Shown here: piece after piece, positions 16,699 through 26,534 of the stretch
Layout of the letters: the number at the start of each line of letters is the position of its first letter
How positions within the stretch are numbered: position 1 is the first letter of the stretch
From: CAIMWS01 sp964409245
Lineage (GTDB): Bacteria > Verrucomicrobiota > Verrucomicrobiia > Limisphaerales > UBA1319
Reading direction: 5' to 3'
Length of the DNA: 64,000 nucleotides
NCBI GenBank assembly: GCA_964409245.1
Contig: CAYPCQ010000010.1
Span: 1-64,000 of the forward strand
The notes under the pieces: model-generated
What the model was told of the DNA's origin: nothing
The model's input: the letters and a program-made list of their open reading frames with translations, nothing else
Databases searched by the model: none
Program-made: the position numbers and the translations under genes

Positions 16699-19600
16699 TC
16701 ATGGAGATAACTCGATTACGCGGTATATCCGGCTGCCCACGGCCACCGGTTTGGCGGATGTTTTGGGTGGGCCATCGTCAAACCATTGCACGCGCGTGCC
16801 GCCGGCGACGACCGGGGGCACGGCATCGGTCCAGGTGCTCGCGTCCGCGCGGTACTGGATGAGATAGGCGCGGCCGGGAACCGCCGCAAACTCGATCAGG
16901 AATCGATCGCCGATCATCTGCGGCTCGCGGTCCAACTGAATCGCCTTCCCCGTGGACGGTTGCGGTGGACTGGGACTGGCGGCTTCCAGGGTGAGTGCGG
17001 GAGGGGCAAAACCCTGCCGGCTGGGGCGGTAGAACTCAAGGATCAAGTCCAGCGATCCACCGGCCGGAATCGTCTGGTCCACAGCCACAAAGGGCATGCC
17101 GTTGGTGGTTCCGGTGCCGTTGTACACCGAAACGTCCGCGGGCAGGCTCAGGAGCAAAAGGCGCGCACCGACCGCATCCGCAGCTCCCGGATTCGCCAGC
17201 CGGATCCCTTGCTCGAAGAGACCGGTTTGAGGATTGAAAATCAGCGGGCCAATCAGAGTCCAGGCCAGGTTGGTTGGAGCTGATGGGGCTTGAACCTGCA
17301 CGCTGGCACTGGCGGTATTATCAGCCGGATTCGGGTCCGATTGGGCGCTGCTGGCAGTGGCCTGGTTGGTCAGTGAGCCCGCGGAGACCGCCCGCACTAC
17401 CACGACCACATTCAAAGCGGCTCCCGCCGCCAAATCCCCAAGCGACAGCAGCAGCAGACCGTTGACGGGCACGCTGCCCGGCGTGCTGGATATAAATGTT
17501 GCGCCAGGCGGCAGTTGATTGCTTACGACCACCGAGGAGGCATCAGCAGGGCCGGCATTGCTGACCCGCATGGAAATCGTCCAGAGATTGCTGACCAGAA
17601 CCACCGCCGGGCTGCCGCTGAGGCTGATCGCCAGGCCGGCTCCCACCAAGCCGGGCGGGTTTACCCGGGTGACCGCCGAAGCGGAGTTGTTCCCGGCCAC
17701 CGTATCGGGAGAATCGGTTGTGACGGTTGCCGTATTCGTCAGCCAGCCGGCCACCGAGGGTTGCACGGTGATTTGCAGCATGGCGGCAGCACCGCCCGGA
17801 AAATTGGAGATGGTGGTGCTGACGGCTCCGGCGTGGAACACCGGAGTGGTGAAACCTGGTGCCGAGCTATTGGTGATGGCCGCACCGGCGAACTGCACCC
17901 CCGGCGGGAGCGAGTTGGTAATCCGGACGTTGGCGGCGGCGCCGCCGTTGTTATGGATCGTCACGGTATAGGTCAAATTGCTGCCTGCAGTCACCGGGTC
18001 GGGCGTGTCCTGGAGCAGGACTTCCAGGTCGGTCAAGGCGGCTCCAAAGTCGAAATCCAGGCGGGCGACCGCGTTGGAGGTCACCACCACGGGCTTGGTC
18101 TGCGCGGAAAAGCCCGTGGGCATGGCCGTAATCCTCCAGGTCCGGTCCGCGCCGTTGACGCTGAGCGGCGCCTGGGACAGGGTGTAATGCCCCTGGGGGT
18201 CGGTCGTGGTGGCGCCCCCAAATTCACTGCCGATGAAAACGCTGGCCAGGGGCTGCCCCGTGAGGCTGTTCGTCACCCAGCCCTCCAGCGAGCCGAATTG
18301 GGTGGGTGGCTGGCCGAACTCAGAAACGATCGTCGCGCCGCAAAAAATCGTGACGGTGCGGGTCTGGCTGTTAAATCCCGGGGCCGAAGCGATCACGGTC
18401 GTTTGGATGGGGGAATTCGAGGTGCCGACCGTGAGGTTGGTCAGCACGAAGTTCCCATTTGCATCCGTGAGCGTGGAACGCTGGTCGGTTCGGACGGTGG
18501 CTCCGGAGATCGGTTGCTGGTTCAGGGCATTCACCACGCTGCCCACAATGGTGGCCCCGGTGCAAACCCGTAAAAGTTCCAGATCCACCAGGTTCGTCTG
18601 GCCGGCGGCGATCACGGACGTCAATTGCCCGTCCCAATAGCCGGCGGCTGTGACCCCGGGCGAAAACCGGGCGCTTTCTTGACCATAATTCAAAAGCAAG
18701 GGCCTGGTGGCATAGCGGCCATCCGGGCCGGTGCTGCTGACGAAATAGCCGCTCGCGCCGTTAATCGGCAGGTGAGTTTCCGAATCCCTGATGGTGCCGA
18801 TCAGGTAGCCGTAATTGTTGTGCGGCATCAGTATATCCTGGGCGATGGTTTGCCCCGCGAAGACCTGCACGTTCGTGCTGCTGTCATAGTAATCGGTGGC
18901 GCGGATGTTGATATTGAAATAACCGTTGGTGGAGATCCCCAGATAAAGGTTGGTGAAGGCGAAGGCCCCGGAGCCGTCCGGGTAGGCATTGATGTCGTCG
19001 GAACTCCAGCCGCTATGGCCGGGAATCCAGACCCGGGCGTTGGTGATGGTTGCCCCGGACACATCGTCGAGCAAATGCAGGGCAATGCCACCGTAATACT
19101 CCCGCGGCTCCCGCAGTATTTTAACCACGGGCGCCTCGATGGTGGCTGCGCAATTAGGCGCCACCCAGTTGGTGCCACCGGCGTTCTTGAAGGATTTCTC
19201 GGCGTAAACCGTTATGGAGCAATCGGCGGAACCTTTCCTAAGGTCAAGCGACACTCCCGGGATTGAATAGTAACCCTCCAAGTCGGTTCGCGCCGAACCG
19301 CCGGAACCAACCCAGGCGACCAGGCGGTTGGTGACTGCCTCGCCGGTGTCAGCATACACCACGCGGCCCGTCACGGTCCCAATGCACACCGGCACGAGCA
19401 CGAAGTGGACAACGGCGTTGCTGGAAGCGGTCAGCGTCACCGCACGAACCTCCAGCCAGAACCCATTCTTTTCCGCGGAGAGTGTTATCGGTTGCGGCGC
19501 GTTGCTATAACCCAATCCCAGCGGGGTCGTCCGGAATAAGCCGTTTGTGTCCGAGGTGGCGACCTGGTAGCTGTTATAAGAGCTGTCCGCATATTTTATT

Positions 19601-20328
19601 TTGGCGCCGGGGACGGGGTTATGATCCGGGTCCATGACGTCTCCCTCAACAACGCCGGTCTTCTGGCGCAGCAACTGAAAGTTCACTTCGGTTGGGGAGT
19701 CGGCCACCGCATAGCTCGTAGTGGTGGAATACCAGTATGCGGAGCCGACTAAGACTTGCACAGAGTAAACTTGTGGCGAGTTGTCGGCCCCCAGCGGCAC
19801 CTTCGGGATGCTGAAGTGCCCCATGGCATCGGTGAACGAGTTGCCGGCCCCCAGCGCTGTGACCTTGGCCTCGCGAATAGGGAGTCCCGTTTCAATATCG
19901 GTAACCACTCCGGCAAAGGATCCATAGGCCTTGGGAATCAGGCCAAAATTGACCGTCACCGGCCCCGAAACCGTCTGGTTGGTAAGGCCGCCGCCCACCC
20001 CGGTCAGGTTGAGCTGAAAGGTCCCCAACACTGCATCGTTGGCGGCTGTCAAAGTCAGAACGGACGTGCCCGGCGGCAGAACTGAGGCCGGATTAAACGT
20101 GGCGGTGATGCCGGCGGGCAAGCCTCCCGCCGAAAGAACCACCGCCGAAGCGAAACCGTTCAACGGCGTGAGCGAAACGACAAAGGAAGCCGACTTTCCG
20201 GGTGTTAAGGTGAGGGTGCCGGGCCGGATGTTCATCGCAAAGCCGGCGCCGGCCCCCGTTTCGGCCCGCGCTGGAGCAATGCACGTGGCCATTAGGAACG
20301 CAGCCAAAAACCGTGACGGATTACACAT
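16699..20328 (-). CDS. Giant exported protein with carboxypeptidase-regulatory and DUF11 repeats
   Basis: The 1209-residue protein has a signal peptide (FLAAFLMATCIAPARAE) and an Ig-like domain (about 30-130). Roughly seven carboxypeptidase-regulatory-like repeats follow, recognised by starts such as GVVTDIETGLPIREAKV, GVVEGDVMDPDHNPVPGAKI, GTIRDSETHLPINGAS and GSLEGWVTNSLTGQPLASV. Two DUF11 domains come next (DTPDPVTAGSNLTYTVTIHN; ISMRVSNAGPADASSVVVSN). The tail (FLIEFAAVPGRAYLIQYRA ... IYRVIELSP) is a variant of the module found on other exported proteins here. No catalytic motif is visible, so it is probably a structural or adhesive surface protein. It leads the three-gene run with the barrel protein and the metzincin. 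Confidence 0.85.
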   Translation of the reverse strand: MCNPSRFLAAFLMATCIAPARAETGAGAGFAMNIRPGTLTLTPGKSASFVVSLTPLNGFASAVVLSAGGLPAGITATFNPASVLPPGTSVLTLTAANDAVLGTFQLNLTGVGGGLTNQTVSGPVTVNFGLIPKAYGSFAGVVTDIETGLPIREAKVTALGAGNSFTDAMGHFSIPKVPLGADNSPQVYSVQVLVGSAYWYSTTTSYAVADSPTEVNFQLLRQKTGVVEGDVMDPDHNPVPGAKIKYADSSYNSYQVATSDTNGLFRTTPLGLGYSNAPQPITLSAEKNGFWLEVRAVTLTASSNAVVHFVLVPVCIGTVTGRVVYADTGEAVTNRLVAWVGSGGSARTDLEGYYSIPGVSLDLRKGSADCSITVYAEKSFKNAGGTNWVAPNCAATIEAPVVKILREPREYYGGIALHLLDDVSGATITNARVWIPGHSGWSSDDINAYPDGSGAFAFTNLYLGISTNGYFNINIRATDYYDSSTNVQVFAGQTIAQDILMPHNNYGYLIGTIRDSETHLPINGASGYFVSSTGPDGRYATRPLLLNYGQESARFSPGVTAAGYWDGQLTSVIAAGQTNLVDLELLRVCTGATIVGSVVNALNQQPISGATVRTDQRSTLTDANGNFVLTNLTVGTSNSPIQTTVIASAPGFNSQTRTVTIFCGATIVSEFGQPPTQFGSLEGWVTNSLTGQPLASVFIGSEFGGATTTDPQGHYTLSQAPLSVNGADRTWRITAMPTGFSAQTKPVVVTSNAVARLDFDFGAALTDLEVLLQDTPDPVTAGSNLTYTVTIHNNGGAAANVRITNSLPPGVQFAGAAITNSSAPGFTTPVFHAGAVSTTISNFPGGAAAMLQITVQPSVAGWLTNTATVTTDSPDTVAGNNSASAVTRVNPPGLVGAGLAISLSGSPAVVLVSNLWTISMRVSNAGPADASSVVVSNQLPPGATFISSTPGSVPVNGLLLLSLGDLAAGAALNVVVVVRAVSAGSLTNQATASSAQSDPNPADNTASASVQVQAPSAPTNLAWTLIGPLIFNPQTGLFEQGIRLANPGAADAVGARLLLLSLPADVSVYNGTGTTNGMPFVAVDQTIPAGGSLDLILEFYRPSRQGFAPPALTLEAASPSPPQPSTGKAIQLDREPQMIGDRFLIEFAAVPGRAYLIQYRADASTWTDAVPPVVAGGTRVQWFDDGPPKTSAKPVAVGSRIYRVIELSP

Positions 20329-20624
20329 AATAGGATTGGGGTCTTATCCAAACAGTTTATGTAGCAAATGAGATATATTACATCTCCCGCCGTGCCCGCG
20401 GCCGACCAATAATCGGAAAGCTCAGTCGTTCATTGGTTCATTTAAATTACCGTGGAAGCATGGCCGGGATGGGCGATCAAATCAAGTAAAAATGGATTTT
20501 GCGACAGAATTTCTTTTCCGGTAATGCAAATCACTGAAAGACAACACGATGCGATTCCGGCCAGCGGCGGGTGGTGGTTTTGGCCGGAACGCAGGCGCCC
20601 TTTTGCACCCCGCGCCGCGAGCAG
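20329..20624. other. AT-rich intergenic promoter region
   Basis: This gap of just under 300 bases lies between the giant exported gene on its left and the tail of the sensor-kinase gene. The left 120 bases are much richer in A and T than the neighbours and should carry the promoter of the leftward gene. A short inverted repeat, GAGAT (20370-20374) and ATCTC (20382-20386), sits about 45 bases before that start and might be an operator. Nothing else was recognised. Confidence 0.35.
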
Positions 20625-23600
20625 CTAGCGGCGGATGGGTTCCGGTCCCAGGGGTTCGGACCAGCCATCCGGCTGCGCGGTGGCCGGCCCCGAGCCGCCC
20701 GGCTCGTAGCGAAGGCCCAGGATCTGCCCCAGGGATTCGTATAAAGCGAAGGCCTGAATGGGCTTGAAAAGGATAAGATCGAAGCCGGCGTCCAAAAAAA
20801 CCGCTTTCTCTTCAGTCAGCACCGAGGCGGTCACCGCGAGGAGTTTCGGGCGGGCATCCCCCCACTCGGCCACCACCCGCCGCGCCAGTTCCTGGCCATC
20901 CATGCGGGGCATGCGGATATCCGATAAAACCACATCCGGCGGTTCCGCACGCAGCTTTTCCAGTGCGTCCAGGCCGTCAATGGCGGTGCGCACGGACATC
21001 CCGGCGGCGGTCAACAGGCCGGCCAGAACCTCCCGGTTTTCCTGCATATCATCCACCACCAAGGCGGTTAACGGCCGGCCGGCCGCCAGTTTCGGCACCA
21101 GCTCCCGGGATTGGCTCAGGACCGGGGGCGTGCTCAAGGAGGTCGGGGCCAGGCGCAGCTCGAAATGGAAGCGGGATCCCCGGCCCGCTTCGGTCGCCAA
21201 TCCCAGCCGGCCACCGAGGAGTTCAATCTGGCGGCGGGCGATCGCCAGCCCCAGCCCGCTGCCCCCCTTTTTCCGGCCTTGCTCGCCTTGGGAAAAGGCC
21301 TCAAAGATCAAGACCTGGTCCGGGGCCGAGATGCCCTGGCCGGTATCGGCCACTTCAAACTGGTAACGATCACCGTCCAAGGCAACGATCCGCAGGCAGA
21401 CTTCGCCGGAGTCGGTGAATTTCACGGCGTTGCCGAGCAGGTTGATCAATACCTGCCGCAGCTTGCCTTCGTCCCCCAGCACCATCAGCGGGCCGGGGTG
21501 GTTGAAGCCCAGTTTCCAGGCGAGGCCTTTCTGCTCACAGCGCAGGCTGAACATGGCCACGAGGTGCCGGACGAGGAGGCTCAGATCGAAGGGGGCCTCC
21601 TGCAGCTCCATGCGCCCCGCTTCGATCTTCGACAAATCCAGGATGTCATTCACCAGGCCCAGCAAATGGTTGCCGCTGCGGGCAATCGTGTGGATGGCCT
21701 CCCGGTTCCCGGCGGCCAGATCCTGCTGGAATTGAAGGAGCTGCGCGTAGCCCAGGATGACATTGAGCGGGGTCCGGATTTCATGGCTCATGGTGGCGAG
21801 GAAAACGCTTTTGGCGAGGCTGGCCGACTCGGCTTGTTGCTTGGCGCTGAGCAATTGCTGCTGCGACTCGGCCAATTCCTGGTTTTTTTGCCGGAATTCG
21901 CGGAGCGCCTGGCGCTCTTGCTCGCGCATCTGGTCCTCCAACTGCCGGGCCTGCCGCCGATGGTGGCGAACGCGGTAACCGAGGAACAGCAAAGATCCCA
22001 CCAGGCCCGCGAAACCGGTGCTCCCCAGCAGGATCACCCGTTGCTGGAGATGCCACGGCGTGAAGACTGTGAAAGCCAGCCGGACCGGCTCGGAATAACT
22101 CAAATCCCGGCCCACCGATTGGATCTCCAGCACATATTTCCCCTCCCGCTGCGGCTCCCAGTCATAGCGCGTGCCAGGCCAGAAGAAAGGTTCCGCCGGG
22201 CTGCCGGATGCGGCTGGATTAGATAACCGCAGCCGATACTGCTGCTTTGGCTCCAGGGTGACGAGATCCACCGCGTGATACTTCACGGTCACGTGGCCGA
22301 ATACGGGCACCGGCGGCAGGCTGGCCAGCGAGCCGCCGGGCTGGTTGCCCACCAGGACCGAATCGACCAGGATCCGGGGCTGGCTGGCCCGGGCCCGGTA
22401 AACTGACACCCCTCCCCCGATGGTCCCCATCCACATCCGCCCATCGGCTCCTTCGCTGAAGGAAATCACCGAGTTGTCCACCAAGCCATCCCGGGTATCG
22501 ACCGAGGCGCAGGCCTGCCCGTCATAGATGCAGGCCCCGGAGTTGGCGGTGCCGATCCACAGCCGCCCATCGCTGGCCTGGCACACCGTCCAAATATGGT
22601 CGTTGAGCGGCCCCTGGGTGGCGCACTTTTGGAACTCCCGGCCGTTGAAACGGACCAGGCCGTTGTCCGTGCCGATCCAAAGGGTGCCACTGCGATCCTC
22701 CAGCAGGCTCCAGACCCGGCGTTCGTTGAGCGGCGGATGATTGGTTCCGGTGAAACTCGTCCATTGGGATTCCCGCAGCCGGGACAAACCGTTCGCCGTG
22801 CCAAACCACTTGGAACCATCCCGGGCGCATAAGATGGAATATACCTGGTCGCTCACCAATCCATGTTGGGTGGTATAATTGGTTCGCTGCCAGCCGCCGG
22901 CATTTTTCCAAAACACATCCACCCCCGACCCTCCCCAGCCATGGCCGATCCAGAGCGACTTATCCTGGTCTTCCCGCAGGGCCAGGGTCCATTGCGAAGG
23001 GCAAAGGATGTCGGTATCCGTCTGGAATCCGGTGCCATTGTACCCCGTCACGCCGCGGTCGGTGCCCAGGTAGAGGAGCCCGTCCCGCGCCTGGCAAAAA
23101 GTCCGGACATAGGCGGCGGGATACAGGGTCTTGAAACCCCAGCCATCGAACCGGGCCGCCCCGCCTTCACTGGTGCCGGCCCAAAGCCCATATTGGGGGG
23201 AGCTGTGGACGCTGAGCACGCGCAGGTTCGCCAGGCCGGCCTGGGCGGTGTAGCGCTGGAAATTCGGATCGAACCGTGAAACACCCTTGGACGTGGCCAG
23301 CCAGATCTGGCCGCCGGGGCTTTCCCAGATGCCCGCGATTTCCCGGCCGGCAATCCCTTCCGCCACGGTGTATTGCACGAGGTTGGCCCCGTCATAAGCC
23401 GCCAGCGAATCCGAGAGGCCCATCCAAAGCAGGTTCGACGCCGAGGCATGCAGCGAAAGGCACGATTTTTCCGGCAGCAGGTTCAATTCCTCCACGGGCG
23501 CATAGTTCCGGCCGTCAAAATGGAAGGTTCCGTTCAGGGTGCCCACCCACAGGCCGCCCCGCCCATCGTCCACCATGGCGGAGACGTCCGGCTCGTTTTT

Positions 23601-25262
23601 CATTTCCAAGGCGGGGAAGCTCAGGAAATTCGTGCCTTCCCAGCGGGCCAGCCCGGCCGCCGTCCCGATCCAGATCCGCTGGTTCGCGTCCCGGTGAATG
23701 CAGCGCACGCTGTTGTCGGCCAGGCCGTCCCGGATGGAATAAGTGCGGAAGCTCTGGCCATCATAACTGGAGATCCCGGAGTCCGTCCCGATCCAGACCG
23801 TGCCGTTGGGGAACGCGTGGATGGCGTTGATGGTGTTGCCCGCCAGGCCTTCCTTCATGGTGTAGAATTTCGTCTGGCCATTCCGGGCGTGCCGAAGCCC
23901 ACCCAGGGTTCCATACCAGACCGACCCATCCGGGGCCAACTCCAGGGCCTGCACATAAAAGCCCTCGGAGCCGGGCAGGGTGGTGAAGCGCTGGCCGTCA
24001 AAGCGGGAAACCCCGCCTTCCGTGCCCAGCCACAATGTCCCATCCGGAGCGGATTTCAGGCAGAAAACCGAGTCGTGGGCCAGGCCATCGAAGACCCCGT
24101 ATTTACGCCAGGCGCCGATCTTGTATGGCGGGCAGCGGATCTCCAGATCCCGGGCCACCAGCCCGGGCCGCACCTCGATCTCCCCCGGCTCCGCAACCGC
24201 GCTCCCCAGGGGGGTGACGCAGCGCACCTGGTATTTGCCCGGCGGCAAATACCGGAATTGGAAATTGCCCCGCTCCCCGGTGCGGACCGCCGCGGCCACC
24301 TGGCCATTCCGGACGGCCTGAACCACCGCGCTGATCTGCGGGCTTTGCTCCGGGTCGAGCATCGTCACCCGGCCCGCCACGCTGACCATGTTGGACAGCA
24401 CCAGGTCCAGGCTGATCCTCTGGCCGGGCTGGAATTGCATTTCCACCGGCTGCACCCCATCGGCGGCGGACCGGGCCACGAGCTGGCAGCGGTTGGTTGG
24501 GACGGGATAAACCACGCAGCGGTAGGAGGCCGGCTGGTCCATCCGGACCTCGGCCAGCTCCCGGGCCTGGTCCAGCACCGTCACCGTCACCGGCTGGGTG
24601 GCAGGTTTGCCTTCCAGCATGGCGAGCCGGCCCGAGATGACCGCGCGGTCCCCGGGATAGGCCTTCACGGAGAGCTTGTAATTCTGCTCCAGCCCCAGCA
24701 CGCGCAAAAGCAGGCTGTTGGTCCCGGGCGCCAGGGTGGCCTCATAAACGCTGTAGGGGACGACATACCGCGCATCGGTCCGGTAACTGAAAATCCGCGG
24801 CTGCTTGGTCCCGTTGACATAAACGTCGATGGGGGAGTGCGAGCAGATCTCCAGCTCCACATTCCCGCCCCCCGGGTGGACCAGGTAGGTGAGGAGCATG
24901 GCGCTGCGGTCCTGCAAGGTCTGATCCATCCGGTCCCGGAAGACGATGGAACGTGAATCGGCATGGCGCCGGGTCCAGCCCAGGCGCTGGCCCCCGGGCG
25001 CCAGCCAGGCCTCCCCTTCCTGGACGGGCGGGGCGGAATCCGCCTGCCATTGGCTGATGAAATGGGTGGCCCACTCAGCGGATAAAAAATCGTCCAGCAC
25101 CAGCCAGTCCCGAAGGTATTGCCCCGCCACGGGCAAGGCAGGAGTTCCGGCCTTCAAGGTGGGTGCCAGCACGATCGCCAGCAGGGCCGCGATGGCCTTG
25201 ATCCAATGCCCCGGGCCCGGCGGCCGCTGATTAATCAATAAAAACCGCGTCGCGGTAATCAT
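20625..25262 (-). CDS. Propeller-type hybrid sensor histidine kinase/response regulator
   Basis: The 1545-residue protein has an N-terminal export or anchor signal (WIKAIAALLAIVLAPTLKAG) and an uncharacterised beta domain to about 250. A carboxypeptidase-regulatory-like domain spans about 260-350. Fourteen W-x-G-T type repeats (TLWLGTEGG ... RMWMGTIGG) fit two seven-bladed regulator propellers, about 380-970. A Y_Y_Y domain (about 990-1060), one membrane helix (about 1077-1097), a coiled coil, HisKA with phospho-His in MSHEIRTPLN near 1159, HATPase_c (about 1250-1375) and a receiver (VVDDMQENREV; phospho-Asp in LSDIRMPRMDG) complete it. It should sense an external ligand, perhaps a glycan, and phosphorylate its own receiver. 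Unlike Bacteroides HTCS proteins it has no DNA-binding domain. The start at 25262 follows AGGATCAGG. Confidence 0.92.
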   Translation of the reverse strand: MITATRFLLINQRPPGPGHWIKAIAALLAIVLAPTLKAGTPALPVAGQYLRDWLVLDDFLSAEWATHFISQWQADSAPPVQEGEAWLAPGGQRLGWTRRHADSRSIVFRDRMDQTLQDRSAMLLTYLVHPGGGNVELEICSHSPIDVYVNGTKQPRIFSYRTDARYVVPYSVYEATLAPGTNSLLLRVLGLEQNYKLSVKAYPGDRAVISGRLAMLEGKPATQPVTVTVLDQARELAEVRMDQPASYRCVVYPVPTNRCQLVARSAADGVQPVEMQFQPGQRISLDLVLSNMVSVAGRVTMLDPEQSPQISAVVQAVRNGQVAAAVRTGERGNFQFRYLPPGKYQVRCVTPLGSAVAEPGEIEVRPGLVARDLEIRCPPYKIGAWRKYGVFDGLAHDSVFCLKSAPDGTLWLGTEGGVSRFDGQRFTTLPGSEGFYVQALELAPDGSVWYGTLGGLRHARNGQTKFYTMKEGLAGNTINAIHAFPNGTVWIGTDSGISSYDGQSFRTYSIRDGLADNSVRCIHRDANQRIWIGTAAGLARWEGTNFLSFPALEMKNEPDVSAMVDDGRGGLWVGTLNGTFHFDGRNYAPVEELNLLPEKSCLSLHASASNLLWMGLSDSLAAYDGANLVQYTVAEGIAGREIAGIWESPGGQIWLATSKGVSRFDPNFQRYTAQAGLANLRVLSVHSSPQYGLWAGTSEGGAARFDGWGFKTLYPAAYVRTFCQARDGLLYLGTDRGVTGYNGTGFQTDTDILCPSQWTLALREDQDKSLWIGHGWGGSGVDVFWKNAGGWQRTNYTTQHGLVSDQVYSILCARDGSKWFGTANGLSRLRESQWTSFTGTNHPPLNERRVWSLLEDRSGTLWIGTDNGLVRFNGREFQKCATQGPLNDHIWTVCQASDGRLWIGTANSGACIYDGQACASVDTRDGLVDNSVISFSEGADGRMWMGTIGGGVSVYRARASQPRILVDSVLVGNQPGGSLASLPPVPVFGHVTVKYHAVDLVTLEPKQQYRLRLSNPAASGSPAEPFFWPGTRYDWEPQREGKYVLEIQSVGRDLSYSEPVRLAFTVFTPWHLQQRVILLGSTGFAGLVGSLLFLGYRVRHHRRQARQLEDQMREQERQALREFRQKNQELAESQQQLLSAKQQAESASLAKSVFLATMSHEIRTPLNVILGYAQLLQFQQDLAAGNREAIHTIARSGNHLLGLVNDILDLSKIEAGRMELQEAPFDLSLLVRHLVAMFSLRCEQKGLAWKLGFNHPGPLMVLGDEGKLRQVLINLLGNAVKFTDSGEVCLRIVALDGDRYQFEVADTGQGISAPDQVLIFEAFSQGEQGRKKGGSGLGLAIARRQIELLGGRLGLATEAGRGSRFHFELRLAPTSLSTPPVLSQSRELVPKLAAGRPLTALVVDDMQENREVLAGLLTAAGMSVRTAIDGLDALEKLRAEPPDVVLSDIRMPRMDGQELARRVVAEWGDARPKLLAVTASVLTEEKAVFLDAGFDLILFKPIQAFALYESLGQILGLRYEPGGSGPATAQPDGWSEPLGPEPIRR

Positions 25263-25496
25263 ATTGCCTGATCCTGCCTGCAAATCCAGGGGAATTACAA
25301 TCCCGGCTTTGACGCGGCGCCCGCGCCGGCATGGCCCCGCTGGCCCGCCGCCCGCCGCCCGGCTGGCGAACAAAGATCTTGCTTCACGGGGTGAAGCGGG
25401 CATTTTCAGGTTGCTTGAAGGCCTGCTGGTGCGGGCCTGTCCGCCAGGTGGGTGAGTAACGCAAACAGCGGTTGCCACCGATTCCCTAAAGACTTA
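25263..25496. promoter_or_regulatory. Divergent promoter region with a 7-bp inverted repeat
   Basis: The region separates the leftward sensor-kinase gene from the rightward thioredoxin-TPR gene, so it must carry both promoters. GCTTCAC (25381-25387) and GTGAAGC (25391-25397) form a perfect inverted repeat with a GGG spacer, about midway between the two starts. It could be an operator or a small hairpin. The longer open frames of both genes reach into this region but give poor N-termini. Confidence 0.4.
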
Positions 25497-26318
25497 ATGA
25501 CTATGAGTGAAGCGCTCCGCAATTTTGAACAAGAGGTGCTCGTCCGCAGCCGGGAAATCCCGGTGCTGGTGGATTTCTGGGCGCCGTGGTGCGGCCCCTG
25601 CAAGGTGCTGGGTCCGGTGCTCGAGAAACTGGCGGCCGCCGCGCAAGGCCGCTGGGAGCTGGTGAAGATCAACACCGAGGAACAGCCGGACCTGGCGCAG
25701 GTGTTCGGCATCAGCAGCATACCCAGCGTCAAGCTATTCCACCACGGGGAGGTGATCCACGAATTCACCGGCGCCCTGCCGGCGGCGCAAATCCGGCGCT
25801 GGCTGGAAAAGGCCCTGCCTTCGGCGGCGCCGGGGATCGTGGAGCAGGCCCGCACCTTGCTGGCCCAGGCCCAGTGGGACGAAGCCGTCCGGTTGCTGGA
25901 GCCGGCCGTCGCCGCCGAGCCGGGGCAGGAGGAGGCCCGGGTGACCCTGGCGGAAGCCTGGCTGCACCTGGAACCCAGCCGCCTGGAAGAGCTGCTGCGC
26001 CCGGTGCCGGCCGATTCCGATTCCGCTGGAAAGGCCGCCGCGCTGCGCCGGCTCGGCCAGCTGGCCGCGCTGGTGAACCAGCCCGCTCCAGCGCCACCCG
26101 GGAAAATGCGCGACACTTTCCTGGCCGGAGCAGCCAGCGTTTTCCAGGGCGGATATGAGCCGGCACTGGAGGCCTTCATCAACGTGATCGAGCGGGACCG
26201 TGGCTATTGGGATGGCGCCGCCCAGGCGGCGTGCAAGGCCATTTTCCAGCTCCTGGGCCACCGGCACCCTATTGCGGAAAAGAAATTCCGCGCCTTTTCC
26301 AGCGCGCTCCACTCCTAA
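25497..26318 (+). CDS. Thioredoxin-TPR protein of the CnoX/YbbN type
   Basis: The 273-residue cytoplasmic protein has an N-terminal thioredoxin fold (about 5-108) with an intact WAPWCGPCK active site and the cis-Pro loop ISSIPSVKLF. A helical TPR-like C-terminal half follows (QARTLLAQAQWDEAVRLLEPAV). The size and layout match CnoX/YbbN chaperedoxins, which hold oxidation-damaged clients. The E. coli protein lacks the first Cys, whereas this one keeps both, as in several other phyla. Starts at 25497 (MTMSEAL) and 25503 (MSEAL) are equally possible, and neither has a strong ribosome binding site. It is divergent from the sensor kinase. A weak GGCGG/CCGCC hairpin follows at 26336-26352. Confidence 0.88.
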   Translation: MTMSEALRNFEQEVLVRSREIPVLVDFWAPWCGPCKVLGPVLEKLAAAAQGRWELVKINTEEQPDLAQVFGISSIPSVKLFHHGEVIHEFTGALPAAQIRRWLEKALPSAAPGIVEQARTLLAQAQWDEAVRLLEPAVAAEPGQEEARVTLAEAWLHLEPSRLEELLRPVPADSDSAGKAAALRRLGQLAALVNQPAPAPPGKMRDTFLAGAASVFQGGYEPALEAFINVIERDRGYWDGAAQAACKAIFQLLGHRHPIAEKKFRAFSSALHS

Positions 26319-26534
26319 AAGCCTGAATTACGTGAGGCGGGGAATAACCGCCAGCAGGCGAGCCAGGAAGCGGTTCAAGGCCCTTGGAGGTTGGTGATTG
26401 GCAGGGATGACCACCCGGCGGAAACCATGCGGCCTCGTGCCGGGGGAGGCCAGGTGATTCTAATATGTCCTATTATAATATTTAATAGCATATTATTCAA
26501 TTGCTAAAATTACTTTTCCCGGTAAAATTCGACG

